From Lachnospiraceae bacterium (GTDB taxonomy: Bacteria; Bacillota; Clostridia; Lachnospirales; Lachnospiraceae), in contig JAFSDJ010000092.1 in the NCBI GenBank assembly GCA_017436305.1, forward strand, positions 1 through 42,710: 42,710 nt of DNA, in the 5' to 3' direction. Below the pieces are notes generated by a model. It did not search any database. It had not been told where the DNA came from and saw nothing but the letters and a program-made list of their open reading frames with translations. The position numbers and the translations under genes were made by a program. Below are positions 15,801 to 24,490 of the stretch, piece by piece (positions within the stretch are counted from its first letter, which is position 1; each line of letters starts with the position of its first letter).

Positions 15801-18502
15801 CAACCACAACGGATGGAAGTAATCTTACTGCAAATATTCAGGTACATGTAACACCGGTTACGGTAAAGAAAATTGATTTGGATAAGTCATGGCTTTATTG
15901 TGAAAACAGCCAGATTGGAACTACTGTACAATTGTCTCCTTCTTCCTATACACCGGATAATGCAGAAAATAAAAGCATTGGCAGATGGGAAAGTACTGAT
16001 AGCTCAGTAGTTACCGTGAATCAGAATGGACTGGTTACCATTGTGGGAGGCGGAATCGCAGAAATTCGGGGATATTCTACGGATGACTATTGTTATGGTA
16101 AGTGTACTTTTTATGTACAGCCTCCTAAAGTAAACAATTTCAAGGCTGCCCAGGTTACTATGGATAGTGCAACTTTTACATGGGATAAGGTTGAATCCGG
16201 TTACGGATATTATCTGTATCAGAGGAAAAGCGGCGAATCTGCATGGACTACGGTGAAATGCACTAATAGTAATGATTATATGGGTACAGATACAACTTCT
16301 TATACTATAAATTCTTTAAGTGCTGATACAGAATATGAATTCTGTATTCGCTCCTTTATTACAAACTGGGAGACAGGAGAACGCCAGTTATATGAAAGTA
16401 ATGATAATATCATAAAGGTGAAAACCTATAGCTATCAACCGGTAACGTCCATTACAGGTAATACGGAGACTTTTACCGTTTTGGGACTTGGTGATGCATC
16501 GTTTATATATCAGGAGTCCAATGGATTTTTCATTCATTACAAGCCATATACAAACAATATGAGTAATCTGGATTTTACATATAAGATAGAGGATGAAAGT
16601 ATTGCAGTAATTGAAGAAATCCAAAATACTACAACTTCCGGTCAGAAAAAGATTAAGATACGAGGACTTAAGTACGGTACTACCAATCTGAAGGTTACAG
16701 CAAATGATAATTTGAAAAAAACCGTTACCATACCGGTTGGTGTAATTCCTGCTAATACATTGGCAAGTAGTACAGCCTTTGCAAGTGCTGTATACAATAA
16801 AATCACAGTTGAATTTGAAGGCTTGGAGGATGAATCCAATATTGACGGATATATGCTACAAAAACGTGTGGGCCACACATATACAGATATTGCTTATATT
16901 CCCAAATCCGGAGCTGACACTTACAGCCATGTGCATAAAGACCTTACTGCAGAAACTACTTATAATTATGCTGTAAGAATATGCCTTAAGGATGGAGATA
17001 CTTACTTTAAAGGAAATCCGGGTGCTGAGACATCAGCAACTGTTCCTGCTCCAACTCAGGCGAAAACTCTTACTATGGGTTCAGATTCCTATGTGGTAAA
17101 AGGAAATAACACTATTGAAGTTTCGGCCCAGGTAGGTCCGGAAGGAACATCTACTAACCAGTTATACTGGGAAATTGCCGGTGGAAAATATGCCACAATA
17201 GAACGGGTAGAAACAGAGGATGAAGAAAGTCTTGTGGATTATGCAAGAGTGACAGGTGTTCTTACAGGTGTGACGAAAATAAAAGCCGTTACAATTGATG
17301 GTTCTGATTTGGAAACTACAGCCAGATTAATTGTAGCTCCTGAAGCTTTAGCCAATATTCACACAGATGTCAATTTAGATAGTGTCAATATAAGCTGGGA
17401 CAAATGCCTGGGTGCAAGTGGATATTATGTGTATAAATGGAACGAGAACAAGGATGAATTTGTACTACTTACAGACACAAAAGAAACTTGTTATACAGAT
17501 ACAGATGTGAAGGAAAATACAGCCTACCGATATAAGATTTCCGCATACCTGCTATATGACAATACTGTTTATGAAGGACAAATTTCAGAAGAAATTGGTG
17601 TGGCTACCGCCAAATATGATTTTGGAATTCAGGCAGCAGGATACGTTGGCATTTATGATGGACAAAGCCACAACGGAGTAACCCTGACAGGCATTAACAG
17701 TGATACAGATAAAGTTACCTATAGTACGGATAACAAAAACTGGTCTTCCCAAATGCCGGTAGTTAAAGACGTAAAGGATAGCACAGATATTTATATCCGT
17801 GTGGAAAGAACAGGAAGAAATCAGCCTTATTGTGTAAAAGTAGCTGCAACTGTAACACCATGTGGAATTGATTTAACAGACATAAAACTTGTAAAAGCTA
17901 CAGTAGACTGGAATGGCAAAGTACAAAAACCCTCTGTGGTATCTTCTACCTGCGTAAAAGATAAAGACTACACAGTGTCCTATGCAGGAGGCTTTAAAAA
18001 TGCAGGCACCTATACTGTCACAGTAAAAGGAACGGGCAACTATACAGGAAGCAAGAGCTTTGACTACAAAATCCAGGTCATTAAGGGACACAAATATTCT
18101 GTATCCGGCTATATTTACAAAGTTACAGGTAGTAAAACGGTTTCTGTTGCAGGCATTACCAATAAAAACAAAAAGACTGTTACTATAAAAAGCACAGTAA
18201 AATTAAGCGGAAAATCCTATAAGGTTACTGCCATTGAAGCAAACGCCTTTAAAAAGTGTAAGAAACTGACAAAAGTAACAATTGGTAAAAATGTAAAAAC
18301 AATTGGAAAGAATGCTTTTTATAAATCCGCCAAACTGAAGAAAATCGTGATTAAATCAAAGATTTTAAAGAAAGTAGGTAAAAATGCTTTAAAAGGAATT
18401 AACAAAAAAGCTATAATCCAAGTGCCAAAGAGTAAAAAGACAAAGTACAAGAAACTTTTCAAGAAATCTACAGGATTTAAGACTACTATGAAAATTAAAT
18501 AG
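12881..18502 (+). CDS. Secreted beta-helix / Ig-like / Fn3 / LRR surface protein
   Basis: A 1873-residue exported protein. A basic N-terminus and hydrophobic signal peptide (about 1-40) lead into a long acidic Ser/Thr/Glu-rich linker (about 40-115). Residues about 145-800 look like a right-handed parallel beta-helix of the pectate-lyase/GH28 superfamily: VVNIKQFGAKADGT entry motif, then many NNxI-type turns. Ig-like Big_2 units (about 805-1080) alternate with Fn3-like units (about 1082-1180, again about 1360-1420 and 1490-1570). The last 120 or so residues are a lysine-rich BspA/LRR_5 module (AIEANAFKKCKKLTKVTIGK). No LPxTG motif is present. Likely a surface polysaccharide-binding or -cleaving protein; catalytic residues cannot be assigned by eye. 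The same C-terminal module recurs in two other secreted proteins of this window. Confidence 0.85.
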   Translation: MKRRKNILTKKGIYTLLLTTALFMEVNTVCMPLGVVFAEEPVEEIKLLDESEFVEEIATEQSTTQVSANDLSDEQSESSDENSQQSNEEVISLEDTETEPSEEETTEKTINNPFYIKTEDEISRVTSSYLENTETNKVAIDETVPIAETSVYKDIDYSFLKDYDFGGCNSASVKVTFDSMEDLKVSQDVRLREGNIIRTKGYYQAGDGGGAVYEISKVAGTGSVQLANGLYAILLPDTYTCTVNNGSETWVVVNIKQFGAKADGTVASEAAFSTAANFANKYMENNDDIFRGIVYIPTGEYKCDNEVHFDKVKNLNVVGDGSSSVLFTDNDYRDQEGYAEHFFQSWYSENMFFGNFRIEAREVDLYHYMRQLTLLYCNQVYIYNVDMIVPQESYSSYYFEDKQYSNFCAYTGNHNVTVDDCTMVQLSGTYRGANIGILDIWSAKTSNITVMNCDLYGNARDEQIGMFSTKYESSGVSNVDFINNTIHSSQLKYTDIIGTRTMCFTLAYTDSQNVDDIRIAGNHFICETDSKFMTFANITNCVVENNIIEIITSNDSGASVFDSSNSDPDNVIIRNNEFFLTSVDGTQGKGGVATGYLTMENNRFISDMYLSFYFAHKGAVAKNNEIVFLRSMCSLAEGTYEFTGNTAHLYNSVRLDGYGFRRYFIVTADATKGDKVQINNNTIYDYKRIVEKRGSFAGLFEVNTSVDTLEFSGNTYNAPNKKYTWCDLSQCITEGDRKDTDINPDGSYTYYDRIFRMRTFGGKNLIIKDNKLQGTMGYYGSFSEGQTYTATGNETLPYREDISTEESIVSSIDILYNGQKTSNVTVTSDTVTLDKIVRIVAETDEDGNITKEEETTEKEVKWYTSVDGIASISDTGVVTRHLYGDVKVFAVATDGSGVYGECTIHFQKNQAREITLAKDSLDLQPGLKFYADYTVLPEGTSQNVLWTSSNEAVATVSKTGTITAVAKGDATITATTTDGSNLTANIQVHVTPVTVKKIDLDKSWLYCENSQIGTTVQLSPSSYTPDNAENKSIGRWESTDSSVVTVNQNGLVTIVGGGIAEIRGYSTDDYCYGKCTFYVQPPKVNNFKAAQVTMDSATFTWDKVESGYGYYLYQRKSGESAWTTVKCTNSNDYMGTDTTSYTINSLSADTEYEFCIRSFITNWETGERQLYESNDNIIKVKTYSYQPVTSITGNTETFTVLGLGDASFIYQESNGFFIHYKPYTNNMSNLDFTYKIEDESIAVIEEIQNTTTSGQKKIKIRGLKYGTTNLKVTANDNLKKTVTIPVGVIPANTLASSTAFASAVYNKITVEFEGLEDESNIDGYMLQKRVGHTYTDIAYIPKSGADTYSHVHKDLTAETTYNYAVRICLKDGDTYFKGNPGAETSATVPAPTQAKTLTMGSDSYVVKGNNTIEVSAQVGPEGTSTNQLYWEIAGGKYATIERVETEDEESLVDYARVTGVLTGVTKIKAVTIDGSDLETTARLIVAPEALANIHTDVNLDSVNISWDKCLGASGYYVYKWNENKDEFVLLTDTKETCYTDTDVKENTAYRYKISAYLLYDNTVYEGQISEEIGVATAKYDFGIQAAGYVGIYDGQSHNGVTLTGINSDTDKVTYSTDNKNWSSQMPVVKDVKDSTDIYIRVERTGRNQPYCVKVAATVTPCGIDLTDIKLVKATVDWNGKVQKPSVVSSTCVKDKDYTVSYAGGFKNAGTYTVTVKGTGNYTGSKSFDYKIQVIKGHKYSVSGYIYKVTGSKTVSVAGITNKNKKTVTIKSTVKLSGKSYKVTAIEANAFKKCKKLTKVTIGKNVKTIGKNAFYKSAKLKKIVIKSKILKKVGKNALKGINKKAIIQVPKSKKTKYKKLFKKSTGFKTTMKIK

Positions 18503-18546
18503 TGTGGAAAGATGTTACTGGTCAGGTCGTGAACTGTAAGAGCAAG

Positions 18547-18583
18547 AAAGGAACTGGTGTAAAAGAGCAACAGTTCCTTTTTT
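18547..18583 (+). terminator. Rho-independent terminator after the surface protein
   Basis: AAAGGAACTG (18547-18556) pairs perfectly with CAGTTCCTTT (18571-18580), followed by more T residues. It lies between two convergent genes and serves chiefly the + strand. Confidence 0.85.
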
Positions 18584-18620
18584 CTGAAAACCTCATAAAC
18601 GCGTGTTTTATTTAAATAGT

Positions 18621-19340
18621 TTATATTTTTTTGGATTTTTTCAAAATGTACACCCCATAAACAAGGGATAAGACACACAGAAATGCACTGGCCATTATGC
18701 TATTTTCTGTAGTTCTCGCTTCCAGATTACCAAAAGCACTCAAGCTGTTAATTGCAATATGAGTAATAATACAAGGCCACAGGCTTTTCCCTTTGTAAAA
18801 AATAATGGTAAAGAGGAAACCAATAGCTACAGCATGGCAAACTTGTAAAAGAGTTCCCATAACTTCGGCTCCATTAAGTAAATTCACAATATGTCCAAGT
18901 CCAAAAGTAAGACTGGAAATAAAAATAGCTGACTTTACATTATCTTTGCACATTGCTTTAAATAAAAATCCCCTGAAAATGATTTCTTCTAAAAATCCAA
19001 TACAAAACATACTAATAACATAAAGAATGCTTTCAAGTATTGATGTATTCAATCTGACTCCGTACCAGACATTGGTAGAAGCTAAAAGTATCAAAGGAAT
19101 AAAAAACAAATAATCCTTCCAGCTTCCCTGAAACTTGCAAAGTCCATATTTTTCCTTTAACGAATTTTTTCTAATCCAGAAATAAAGAAATCCTGTCATA
19201 ACAATGCCTAAAGGAGCAGTTACACTTTTAGCAATGCCAACAGATGCTGAAATACTATCTCCCACACTAAGCAAAACAACATATAAACCAATCCAAATAA
19301 GTGCAAAATTTAACTCGTTTTTATCATAAATTTTCTTCAT
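18621..19340 (-). CDS. CPBP-family intramembrane metalloprotease
   Basis: A 239-residue polytopic membrane protein of the CPBP (CAAX protease and bacteriocin-processing) family. The active-site motifs are present: LEEIIFRGF (Glu118-Glu119, Arg123), FGLGH (His150) and the THIAIN motif (His194, Asn198). Known relatives cleave prenylated proteins, process or give immunity to peptides, or act in signalling; the substrate here is unknown. The start at 19340 is chosen because an AGGAGG site lies just upstream, giving MKKIYDKNE. A longer upstream frame exists without such a site. The gene overlaps the end of the TetR gene by 17 nt, so the two form an operon, and the TetR protein is its likely repressor. 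Confidence 0.85.
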   Translation of the reverse strand: MKKIYDKNELNFALIWIGLYVVLLSVGDSISASVGIAKSVTAPLGIVMTGFLYFWIRKNSLKEKYGLCKFQGSWKDYLFFIPLILLASTNVWYGVRLNTSILESILYVISMFCIGFLEEIIFRGFLFKAMCKDNVKSAIFISSLTFGLGHIVNLLNGAEVMGTLLQVCHAVAIGFLFTIIFYKGKSLWPCIITHIAINSLSAFGNLEARTTENSIMASAFLCVLSLVYGVYILKKSKKI

Positions 19341-19911
19341 CTTGTACCTCCTGCTTTGCTGCATAAACAGCACCATAAAATACTTTTGTAAGTGTTGATA
19401 TTAAAGCCTTCTCGTCATAAACCATCTTGTTATTGGCATGCAAGCTGGCATAACCGTGAATAAAAATAAATATTGTACGAAATATCTCCTTTGCCTCATG
19501 GGTTGAAACATCCGTTTCCTTTTGAAATACTGAAATAATAGGCATTAAGTCTTCAGAATCTGTCAATTCAATTATGCTAGACCCTGAAAATTCGTTAGAT
19601 TGAAACAAAAACTGAAACAAATGAGACTCTTCCATTGCAAATTGAATATAATTTATACCAATTGCAAGAAAAGGATCCTCGTGGTCGTGGCTCACATCCA
19701 TAATATAATTGCTATGGTATTCATCAGCCTTTTTATAAACCGTCTTTTTTATCTCCTCAATGCTTGAAAAATGGTATAAAACAGGCTGTGTGGAACAATT
19801 AAGCCGCTCCGAAATATTCCGGGCTGTGATTTTGTCTGCACCTTCTGTTTTTGCAATTGAAAAGGCTGCATCAATAATCATGTCCTTTGTGATTTTTACT
19901 TTTGGTGGCAT
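19324..19911 (-). CDS. TetR-family transcriptional regulator
   Basis: A 195-residue protein with the TetR helix-turn-helix at its N-terminus (about 8-55: ITKDMIIDAAFSIAKTEGAD, ITARNISERL, VLYHFSSIEEIK) and a helical ligand-binding domain after it. The start ATG follows AAAGGAGT. It is the promoter-proximal gene of a two-gene operon with the CPBP protease. A palindrome GTTATATAAC sits just downstream of a perfect consensus promoter, the expected arrangement for autorepression. The inducer is unknown. Confidence 0.9.
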   Translation of the reverse strand: MPPKVKITKDMIIDAAFSIAKTEGADKITARNISERLNCSTQPVLYHFSSIEEIKKTVYKKADEYHSNYIMDVSHDHEDPFLAIGINYIQFAMEESHLFQFLFQSNEFSGSSIIELTDSEDLMPIISVFQKETDVSTHEAKEIFRTIFIFIHGYASLHANNKMVYDEKALISTLTKVFYGAVYAAKQEVQDEENL

Positions 19912-19936
19912 GAATACTCCTTTCTTTATAATTGTT

Positions 19937-19979
19937 GTTATATAACATATATTATATATAAAAGCATATGGTTTGTCAA
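19937..19979 (-). promoter_or_regulatory. Consensus promoter and palindrome for the tetR-protease operon
   Basis: Read on the minus strand: TTGACA (19974-19979), exactly 17 bp, TATAAT (19951-19956). Both hexamers are full consensus. The perfect palindrome GTTATATAAC (19937-19946) lies at the expected transcription start, within a wider ATATAA-rich dyad, and is a good candidate TetR operator. A promoter this strong implies tight repression. Confidence 0.75.
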
Positions 19980-19981
19980 GG

Positions 19982-20113
19982 GGGGGAAATCCTGCAGATG
20001 TAGTGTGGGCACTGGCAGGTCCGGCTGAAAATGAATGGTATTTATCTCTGCTTCAAAAGGACGTAAATCAGGTTGTAAAAATCACTGCAATTGAGGAGAT
20101 TGAAGCGGAATAG
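19982..20113 (+). pseudogene. Orphan 3' end of a lost gene
   Basis: A reading frame with clearly coding character (PADVVWALAGPAENEWYLSL, then a Val/Ile-rich end and EEIEAE before TAG at 20111-20113). It has no start codon or ribosome binding site, and its upstream edge abuts the -35 region of the divergent tetR promoter. I take it as the last 40 or so codons of a gene whose rest was deleted when the tetR-protease operon arrived or was rearranged. Family not recognised. Confidence 0.5.
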
Positions 20114-20133
20114 GAAATTTGATTGGATAAAAC

Positions 20134-20199
20134 ATGACAAAAGTCATATTCAAAATATATCTTTTTTCACTACAACTTCTTTACAGAAATTGTTATGAT
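20134..20199 (+). promoter_or_regulatory. Upstream region of the ABC exporter operon with response-regulator-like palindrome
   Basis: ATGAC (20134-20138), AAAA, GTCAT (20143-20147) form a perfect palindrome. A -10-like TATGAT is at 20194-20199 with no good -35 at 17-18 bp (TACAAC or CTACAA). The palindrome centre lies about 56 bp upstream of the -10. A short symmetric site upstream of a promoter with a poor -35 fits activation by the NarL-type regulator encoded at the end of the same operon (inference). Confidence 0.5.
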
Positions 20200-20237
20200 G
20201 TCAGTGTAGTAAGAAATAACCAACGAAGGAGAGTGCA

Positions 20238-20999
20238 ATGGGAAATATTATCTTAAAGACAACCGATTTAACAAAGAAGTATAACAATAAGGCAGTTGTT
20301 GATAACTTAAATATTGAAATCCGTAAAGGAGAGATTTTTGGATTGTTAGGGCCAAATGGTGCGGGTAAAAGTACCACTATGAATATGATTTGTTCAATTG
20401 TACGCCCTACAGCAGGCGAGATTGAATTGTTGGGCAAGAATCCTTGGAAACAGAAAAAAGAAGTAATTCATAAAATAGGTTATATTCCTCAGGAGCTTGC
20501 TATTCATGGAAATCTTAAGGCTTGGGAGAATGTAGAATTGTTCACTTCTCTATATGGAATAAAAGGTCAGGAGTTGAAAAAGGCGGTGGGTGATTCTTTA
20601 GAATATGTAGGTTTGTTAGAGCGAAAACAGGAATTTGCCAAGAATTTTTCCGGTGGTATGAAAAGAAGATTAAACATAGCCTGTGCACTTGGTCATAATC
20701 CGGAGCTTTTAATATTTGATGAGCCCACTGTAGGTATTGACCCACAGTCCAGAAATTTCATCTTAGATAAAATTAAAGAGTCAAATGCTAAAGGTGCTAC
20801 AGTTATCTATACAAGCCACTATATGGAGGAAGTAGAAGCAATCTGCACCAGAATTGCAATCATGGATAATGGAAAAATTATTGCTTGTGGAACCAGCCAA
20901 GAGTTGAAAAAACTCGTTAATAGTGGCCATGAAAATATTACATTGGAAGAAGTATTTTTGACACTTACAGGTAAAAAACTGAGAGATTATGCGGAATAG
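20238..20999 (+). CDS. ABC-2 exporter ATP-binding protein
   Basis: A 253-residue ATPase of the ABC-2/DrrA-type export family. Walker A GPNGAGKST (about 38-46), Q-loop region IGYIPQE, signature FSGGMKRRL (about 136-145), Walker B LLIFDEPTVGIDP, and the switch His in YTSHYMEE. It energises the two membrane proteins that follow. The start follows AAGGAGAG. It is the first gene of a five-gene operon: ATPase, permease, permease, sensor kinase, response regulator. Such sets commonly handle antimicrobial peptides, lipids or membrane stress; the substrate is not readable here. Confidence 0.92.
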   Translation: MGNIILKTTDLTKKYNNKAVVDNLNIEIRKGEIFGLLGPNGAGKSTTMNMICSIVRPTAGEIELLGKNPWKQKKEVIHKIGYIPQELAIHGNLKAWENVELFTSLYGIKGQELKKAVGDSLEYVGLLERKQEFAKNFSGGMKRRLNIACALGHNPELLIFDEPTVGIDPQSRNFILDKIKESNAKGATVIYTSHYMEEVEAICTRIAIMDNGKIIACGTSQELKKLVNSGHENITLEEVFLTLTGKKLRDYAE

Positions 21000-21011
21000 T
21001 GAGGGATAGAG

Positions 21012-22085
21012 ATGATTCGTTATTTAATAAAAAACAATTTTAAACTCATGTTTCGTAATACATGGAGCATTGCTGTTATGTTGTTGGGACCCATATTAGT
21101 TATAGCTGTATTGTCCAGTGCATTTTCAGAGTTAATGAAGTCCTACGAAGGTGTAGATACATTCCCGGTAGGATATAGAATACAGGAAGCAGATGATGCA
21201 GTAATTGAAGCAACGAAAATGGCTGGTGAGGAGGCTGGAATTCTTTTTTATGAATATCCTCAGGGTGAAATAAAGGATGTTATGGAGAAGAATGAATTGT
21301 CAGGGTTTGTAGAATTTTCTGAAGACAAATATACGGTATATACAAGTGCAGACTATGAAGTGGAAGGTATTACATTAAAGTACTTTATGAACAAAGTGAT
21401 GAATGAAGGTGTAGATGCTTCATTACAGATAAAGGAACAAGCGAAAATTGCACTCCCGGTGGAACAATTGGAATTTATGCCTGCAATTGATTCAGTAGAT
21501 TATTATGGAATTGTTTATATTGTATATTTTTGCTGGTGTGGCATGATATGTGCCACCGGTGTTCTCAGCAATGAAAAGAAGTATGGGATTGTACGAAGAT
21601 TTCGGGTTTCTAATATATCAGAGTCACAAAATTTCCTCGGCAAATTTATTCCAATTGTATTGACTGTAGCAGGTGGAATGGCAATTGCCACAGTTATTAC
21701 CGTATTGCTTTATGATATACACTGGGGAAAACCACTTCTATCTACAGTTATTGTATTTCTGATGATAGCAGCAGGAGCGGCTTTGGGAATGATGCTTTAT
21801 AATATTTCAGATAGTCTGGTAATTACTATCATTTTGCAATTTACAATTGTTTGGTTTTTGGGATTCTTCGGCGGAAGTTTTGAAACATATATGTTTTCCA
21901 GTATGCCAGACTTTTTGAAACAGTTGTCGCCTATTTATCATGGTAATCGTGCATTAGTAGAGCTATCTTGTATGGGTGAGAGTAGTTATGTAGCAAGTAC
22001 GGTAATATATTCTTTAGCAGTTACTGTGATTTGTTCCATAGTAGCTATATTTGCAGGTTATGTCAGAAAGAGAGGTAAAGCATGA
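21012..22085 (+). CDS. ABC-2 transporter permease, first
   Basis: A 357-residue membrane protein with one N-terminal membrane helix (about 17-37), an extracytoplasmic domain of about 130 residues, and five or so further helices (about 175-352). This is the ABC2_membrane_3 layout. It lies 12 bp after the ATPase gene, and its last 4 bases overlap the start of the second permease gene (ATGA), so the two are translationally coupled and probably form a heterodimeric channel. Confidence 0.88.
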   Translation: MIRYLIKNNFKLMFRNTWSIAVMLLGPILVIAVLSSAFSELMKSYEGVDTFPVGYRIQEADDAVIEATKMAGEEAGILFYEYPQGEIKDVMEKNELSGFVEFSEDKYTVYTSADYEVEGITLKYFMNKVMNEGVDASLQIKEQAKIALPVEQLEFMPAIDSVDYYGIVYIVYFCWCGMICATGVLSNEKKYGIVRRFRVSNISESQNFLGKFIPIVLTVAGGMAIATVITVLLYDIHWGKPLLSTVIVFLMIAAGAALGMMLYNISDSLVITIILQFTIVWFLGFFGGSFETYMFSSMPDFLKQLSPIYHGNRALVELSCMGESSYVASTVIYSLAVTVICSIVAIFAGYVRKRGKA

Positions 22086-23335
22086 TTGCATTAGTGAAAA
22101 TGAGTCTTAAATTGCTATTGCGAAACAAAGGTTTTTTGTTTTTTCTAATAGTGACGCCAATATTATCAACAGTGATTTTAAGTATAAAAATGGAGCATAC
22201 CGTATATAGTGATAATTCAGATAAAGAGCTTGTTATTGAATTAAATGATCATACGGAAAAAGCTGTATATGTGGGTGATACATCTGCATGCATCATAAAA
22301 GTATATGATGCTTCAAATTCTGAATTATCCGGATATGTATTAAACCAAATAGCAGGAACAGGTATGTTCTCTGTTTGTCGCGCAGATGTAGGTGGGTTAA
22401 CAGAGGAGGAAATAGAGAAAGCTGCTAAAAGAGATGCGTTTGATGATAGAGTCGGAATGTTACTTTATCTGAAAGAAGACTTTGATGAAATGGTATTAGC
22501 CGGAAATTGGGAACAAGGGATAAAATTATATAAAGTATCAGAGGATGAGCGACAGGAAATATTTGTGTCAGAGCTCACAGACTTACTTGGCAGAATAAAA
22601 CAGGTTCAAACTATTGTAGGGGATGATGTAACTGTAATGCTTCAGATGCTTACAGAAATTGAAGATCAGTTGCCGGAAAAGGAAGTTGTTAATTTCGCCG
22701 GTAAAGAAGCGATTGAATTAACAGAAAAGCAGGTAAACCAGAGGACACAAATTGGTTATGCGTTTGCGTTTATTACATTGGGATTTTTGTTCTGTGGAGT
22801 ATGCGTAGCACATTCTGTAATTGAAGAACAGAATAATAAAGTGTTTACACGAGTTTTATTAACAAAGTTAAGTGGTAGGGAGTATTTTATATCCAAATTT
22901 GCGGTAGCAATTGTAATTAGCGTGATGCAGACCATTGTACTTGCTATTTGTCTGTTCTTTATTCCGGAACTGGATGTTGGAATGAGCATGATAAGTTTTC
23001 TTTTTATTATTTTCCTGCTGGGATTGATATTCGGTACCTTGAGTCTGTTGATTGGAGTGATTCTTGGAGATGTTATGAGTTCCAATTATGCAATATTTGC
23101 AATTTGGAGTATATCAGCACTGTTAGCAGGTTTGTACTTCCCATTAGATGATACAACAAAAGCATTAAAAACGCTTTCTTATCTTATGCCACAAAGATGG
23201 TTTATGGATGTATCAGAATTATTATTAGTTGGGGACAAAAGTGCCTATTTTGTGGTATTATGTGTAACAGTAGCTTATTTAATTGTAATTATTAGTGTAG
23301 GTGGCGTAGGACTTAAAATTAAGAGATACGAATAG
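22082..23335 (+). CDS. ABC-2 transporter permease, second
   Basis: A 417-residue membrane protein with the same plan as its neighbour: one N-terminal helix (about 12-32), an enlarged extracytoplasmic region (about 33-220), then about six helices. The larger external domain could bind substrate or contact the sensor kinase encoded next (inference). The start overlaps the previous stop. The sensor kinase ATG follows after 13 bp. Confidence 0.88.
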   Translation: MIALVKMSLKLLLRNKGFLFFLIVTPILSTVILSIKMEHTVYSDNSDKELVIELNDHTEKAVYVGDTSACIIKVYDASNSELSGYVLNQIAGTGMFSVCRADVGGLTEEEIEKAAKRDAFDDRVGMLLYLKEDFDEMVLAGNWEQGIKLYKVSEDERQEIFVSELTDLLGRIKQVQTIVGDDVTVMLQMLTEIEDQLPEKEVVNFAGKEAIELTEKQVNQRTQIGYAFAFITLGFLFCGVCVAHSVIEEQNNKVFTRVLLTKLSGREYFISKFAVAIVISVMQTIVLAICLFFIPELDVGMSMISFLFIIFLLGLIFGTLSLLIGVILGDVMSSNYAIFAIWSISALLAGLYFPLDDTTKALKTLSYLMPQRWFMDVSELLLVGDKSAYFVVLCVTVAYLIVIISVGGVGLKIKRYE

Positions 23336-23348
23336 AAAGGACTTGCAT

Positions 23349-24476
23349 ATGGAAGAACGATTCAGGAATCACTATTTTGTCCTGCTTCGAATTGCATTAT
23401 TGCTGGTATTGGAGGTATATATTATATTATCCCAGTCCGTGTTGACAGGGGCATCTGTAGAGGTGCTCCTGATTCTTGCGTTATTTATAGGCGTCATAGC
23501 CGGAAAAGAACTGATGGAGCGAAGGTATCAGATTATCTGGTTGGCAACAGCAGGGGTCATATGGATTATTATGTTGTCGGCGGTAGGAACAACTTTTACG
23601 CTATTAGGTGTTTATTTGTGTTATGAAGTGCTGACATATTTTAAACCCCGCTTGTTTTGGTATATACTTCCAGTAGGAATTGCTTTTATACCTAGTGGGA
23701 TTGATAGTTCTGTACAGTTGGTGATAGCTGCTTTAGTAGGATTAATTTATTGTCAGCATGATTTTGTAGTGGAGCCTTATCGTAAACAGACAAAGGAAGA
23801 TACCATTACGGAACAAAGATTAAAACATGACATAAACCGCAGAGAGTATGAAATGAAGGAAGAAGTCCGCAAGAGCTTTTTAATAGCGGAGAACCAAATG
23901 TTGGAAGAAAGGGCTGAGTTATCTCAAACTTTACACGATAAGTTGGGACATAATATTAATGGTTCGGTATATCAACTGGAGGCAGTTAAGGTTTTGCTGG
24001 AAAAAGAGCCGGATGTGTCCAGAGAAATGGTCCAGGCTGTGATTGACCAATTGCGTAGTGGAATGGATGAGATTCGAGCAATTCTTAGAAAAGAGCGTCC
24101 TAAAAAATATAAACTCGCTGTATTACAATTGGAAAAACTATGTGAAGAATGTAGAGCAAAAGGCGTAGATGCTACATTGATAACAGAGGGCGAATTAAAG
24201 GGCATTCCGGAAAAGTATTTAGAGGTTATTTTGGATAATGCTTATGAAGCAGTATCCAATTCTATGAAATATGCAAAGTGTACCAGAATAAAAATAAGTA
24301 TACACGTGTTGAATAAAATGATACGTTGTAGCATATCTGACAATGGTATGGGTTGCAAAGAAATAATTGACGGAATGGGGATTTCCGGAATGCGAAAAAG
24401 AATTCGGGAAATTAATGGTATTTTAGATTTTGAAACTGAAGTAGGTTTTACAATCAATATGTTGTTGCCACTATAG
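23349..24476 (+). CDS. DesK-like sensor histidine kinase (HisKA_3)
   Basis: A 375-residue kinase. Five or six closely packed membrane helices occupy about residues 8-140 with almost no external loop, which is typical of intramembrane-sensing kinases that read bilayer state or an associated transporter. The HisKA_3 dimerisation domain has His196 in TLHDKLGHNI, and the HATPase domain follows (about 255-375; N-box LDNAYEAVSNSMKYA, G-box DNGMG). The start is placed at the ATG at 23349 because AAAGGA lies at proper spacing; an in-frame TTG two codons earlier sits too close to that site. It pairs with the NarL-type regulator 14 bp downstream. Confidence 0.9.
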   Translation: MEERFRNHYFVLLRIALLLVLEVYIILSQSVLTGASVEVLLILALFIGVIAGKELMERRYQIIWLATAGVIWIIMLSAVGTTFTLLGVYLCYEVLTYFKPRLFWYILPVGIAFIPSGIDSSVQLVIAALVGLIYCQHDFVVEPYRKQTKEDTITEQRLKHDINRREYEMKEEVRKSFLIAENQMLEERAELSQTLHDKLGHNINGSVYQLEAVKVLLEKEPDVSREMVQAVIDQLRSGMDEIRAILRKERPKKYKLAVLQLEKLCEECRAKGVDATLITEGELKGIPEKYLEVILDNAYEAVSNSMKYAKCTRIKISIHVLNKMIRCSISDNGMGCKEIIDGMGISGMRKRIREINGILDFETEVGFTINMLLPL

Positions 24477-24490
24477 AAAGGTGTGACTGT

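Noticed and set aside
12881-18502. Surface protein as an LPxTG sortase substrate
   Set aside because: The C-terminus is an LRR module ending in a basic tail. No LPxTG-like motif or hydrophobic membrane anchor is present, and the same holds for the other secreted proteins here.
18621-19376. Longer start (19376) for the CPBP protease
   Set aside because: The extra 12 residues have no ribosome binding site, whereas AGGAGG lies just before the ATG at 19340.
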